NCBI GenBank assembly: GCA_900549805.1
Contig: URPV01000069.1
Coordinates: forward strand, 1-5,132
Source: an uncultured Veillonella sp.
GTDB taxonomy: Bacteria > Bacillota > Negativicutes > Veillonellales > Veillonellaceae
Reading direction: 5' to 3'
DNA: 5,132 nt
Position numbers and translations under genes: made by a program
The notes under the pieces: generated by a model
What the model was told of the DNA's origin: nothing
The model's input: only the letters and a program-made list of their open reading frames with translations
Database searches by the model: none
In this document: positions 5,131 to 5,132 of the stretch, piece by piece
Numbering within the stretch: position 1 is the first letter of the stretch
Layout of the letters: each line of letters begins with the position of its first letter

Positions 5131-5132
5131 CA

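Larger units (their letters stand above)
4920..5132. other. AT-rich intergenic region upstream of the chaperone operon
   Basis: Apart from the single AGTCAAA at 4939-4945, the framed heptad site at 5020-5050 and the doubtful edge fragment, I see no gene here. There is no hrcA coding sequence, no CIRCE operator and no RNA gene that I recognise. A short minus-strand reading frame at 4927-5001 (24 residues) has no ribosome binding site. A second minus-strand promoter (TTGACT at 5027-5032, TAAAAT at 5006-5011) has a spacer of only 15 nt and is weak. Confidence 0.6.

Overview
The window carries a minus-strand heat-shock chaperone operon, grpE-dnaK-dnaJ, followed downstream on the same strand by the 5' part of prmA (ribosomal protein L11 methyltransferase), which runs off the window start. 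Protein sequences, strong AGGAGG-type ribosome binding sites and the gene order (dnaJ then prmA) point to a Firmicute. From the overall feel of DnaK and DnaJ I favour the Negativicutes, probably a Veillonella-like organism, but this is recognition, not a database result. DnaK lacks the roughly 25-residue insert in its first quadrant that proteobacterial DnaKs carry, which agrees with a Firmicutes-type protein.

Layout, in transcription order (right to left). 4779-5132 is a gene-poor AT-rich regulatory region. It holds a good sigma-A promoter (4870-4897), a 19-bp palindrome at the predicted transcription start (4845-4863), and a cluster of direct RGTCAAA heptads (4905-5043) resembling CtsR operators. 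hrcA, which often precedes grpE in Firmicutes, is not present in this stretch, and no CIRCE operator is visible. The last ~50 bases may hold the tail of another minus-strand gene or the head of a plus-strand gene; neither can be settled. 4197-4778 is grpE, with its start moved 24 nt inward from the longest ORF because of the ribosome binding site. 4100-4196 is a 97-bp spacer with a possible internal dnaK promoter whose spacer and -10 are covered by a palindrome. 2249-4099 is dnaK. 1069-2232 is dnaJ, 16 bp after dnaK. 802-1068 holds the operon's intrinsic terminator, a pair of 12-bp inverted repeats around it, several short palindromes, and a separate sigma-A promoter and ribosome binding site for prmA. 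1-801 is prmA, incomplete at its C-terminus.

DnaK, its J-domain co-chaperone DnaJ and its nucleotide exchange factor GrpE form one folding machine and are expected to be co-transcribed from the promoter upstream of grpE. PrmA modifies the ribosome and appears to be a separate transcription unit. The genes are ordinary; the interest lies in the control regions, where the expected HrcA/CIRCE signal is missing and several unexplained palindromes and direct repeats sit at promoter positions.
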